DNA from: Actinoplanes cyaneus
GTDB taxonomy: Bacteria > Actinomycetota > Actinomycetes > Mycobacteriales > Micromonosporaceae
Assembly (NCBI RefSeq): GCF_016862095.1
Contig: NZ_BOMH01000017.1
Location: 124,001-188,000 of the forward strand
Length of the DNA: 64,000 bases
Reading direction: 5' to 3'
The notes under the pieces are model-generated. The model was not told where the DNA came from. It saw only the letters and a list, made by a program, of their open reading frames with translations, and ran no database searches. Of the stretch, positions 63,971 to 64,000 are shown one piece after another (the stretch's first letter is position 1; the number at the start of each line of letters is the position of its first letter). The position numbers and the translations under genes were made by a program.

Positions 63971-64000
63971 ACCTGCTGGGTGCGCCTGATCATCGGGAAT

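Noticed and set aside
63692..63989. Open frames ending in RARQDSNLRPTE or GAPGRIRTCDRRS
   Set aside because: These phrases are the well-known false translations of antisense tRNA sequence. They mark the tRNA fragment, not a protein.
63926..64000. A complete tRNA gene at the right edge
   Set aside because: The bases right of 63970 do not pair with the acceptor strand or the anticodon stem, and no D arm is found, so only the 3' half is present.

Overview
The window is high-GC, gene-dense actinobacterial DNA, and everything points to Micromonosporaceae and most likely Actinoplanes. The xylose isomerase at 24278-25462 matches, from memory, the well-known Actinoplanes missouriensis enzyme almost residue for residue. 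A conservon-type signalling operon, a c-di-AMP riboswitch in front of an NlpC/P60 hydrolase and several small actinobacterial families agree with this. No database search was run; family calls rest on motifs read from the translations.

Layout. 1-1657: two minus-strand proteins sharing one domain, the first cut by the window edge. 2001-6753: conservon (sensor-like kinase, roadblock protein, DUF742 protein, small GTPase) plus a BMP-like membrane-anchored protein. 6856-18365: a 3631-residue secreted Rhs/YD-repeat protein with LamG modules, a Hint domain and a C-terminal cytidine-deaminase-like toxin tip, followed by an overlapping DUF416-like gene that is probably its immunity gene. 18393-22975: LacI regulator, a 65-residue orphan behind a two-operator promoter, a lactonase and a membrane-anchored solute-binding/vWA fusion. 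23073-29878: xylose catabolism (ROK repressor, xylA, xylB) followed by secreted pectinesterase and pectate lyase with duplicated ricin-type lectin heads, a plant cell-wall sugar region.

29880-41536: glycosyltransferase, MFS carrier, GH13 glucosidase, HD hydrolase, MHYT sensor, a 47-residue GPGG protein, a nucleotidyltransferase/BON/phosphoesterase operon, a thymidylate-kinase-like protein, an SDR and a group-2-like sigma factor. 41628-46764: NlpC/P60 hydrolase under the riboswitch, small membrane proteins, a structured leader/ncRNA candidate before a GAF-ANTAR gene, a repeat array and an MhuD-like heme oxygenase. 46981-54110: MarR/efflux pair, methyltransferase, short SARP-like regulator, LuxR response regulator, a secreted-type membrane protein and serA. 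54534-61245: a DMT transporter, and a two-component system divergent from a lipoprotein/adaptor/ABC export operon. 61353-63627: a four-gene operon resembling type VII (ESX) substrates. The right edge carries the 3' half of a tRNA-Arg(CCU), which looks like one attachment site of an integrated element lying beyond the window.

The strongest candidates for a lesser-known system are the Rhs-Hint-deaminase toxin with its DUF416-like partner, the structured RNA upstream of the ANTAR gene, the ESX-like operon next to the tRNA fragment, and the two-operator promoter of the 65-residue orphan.
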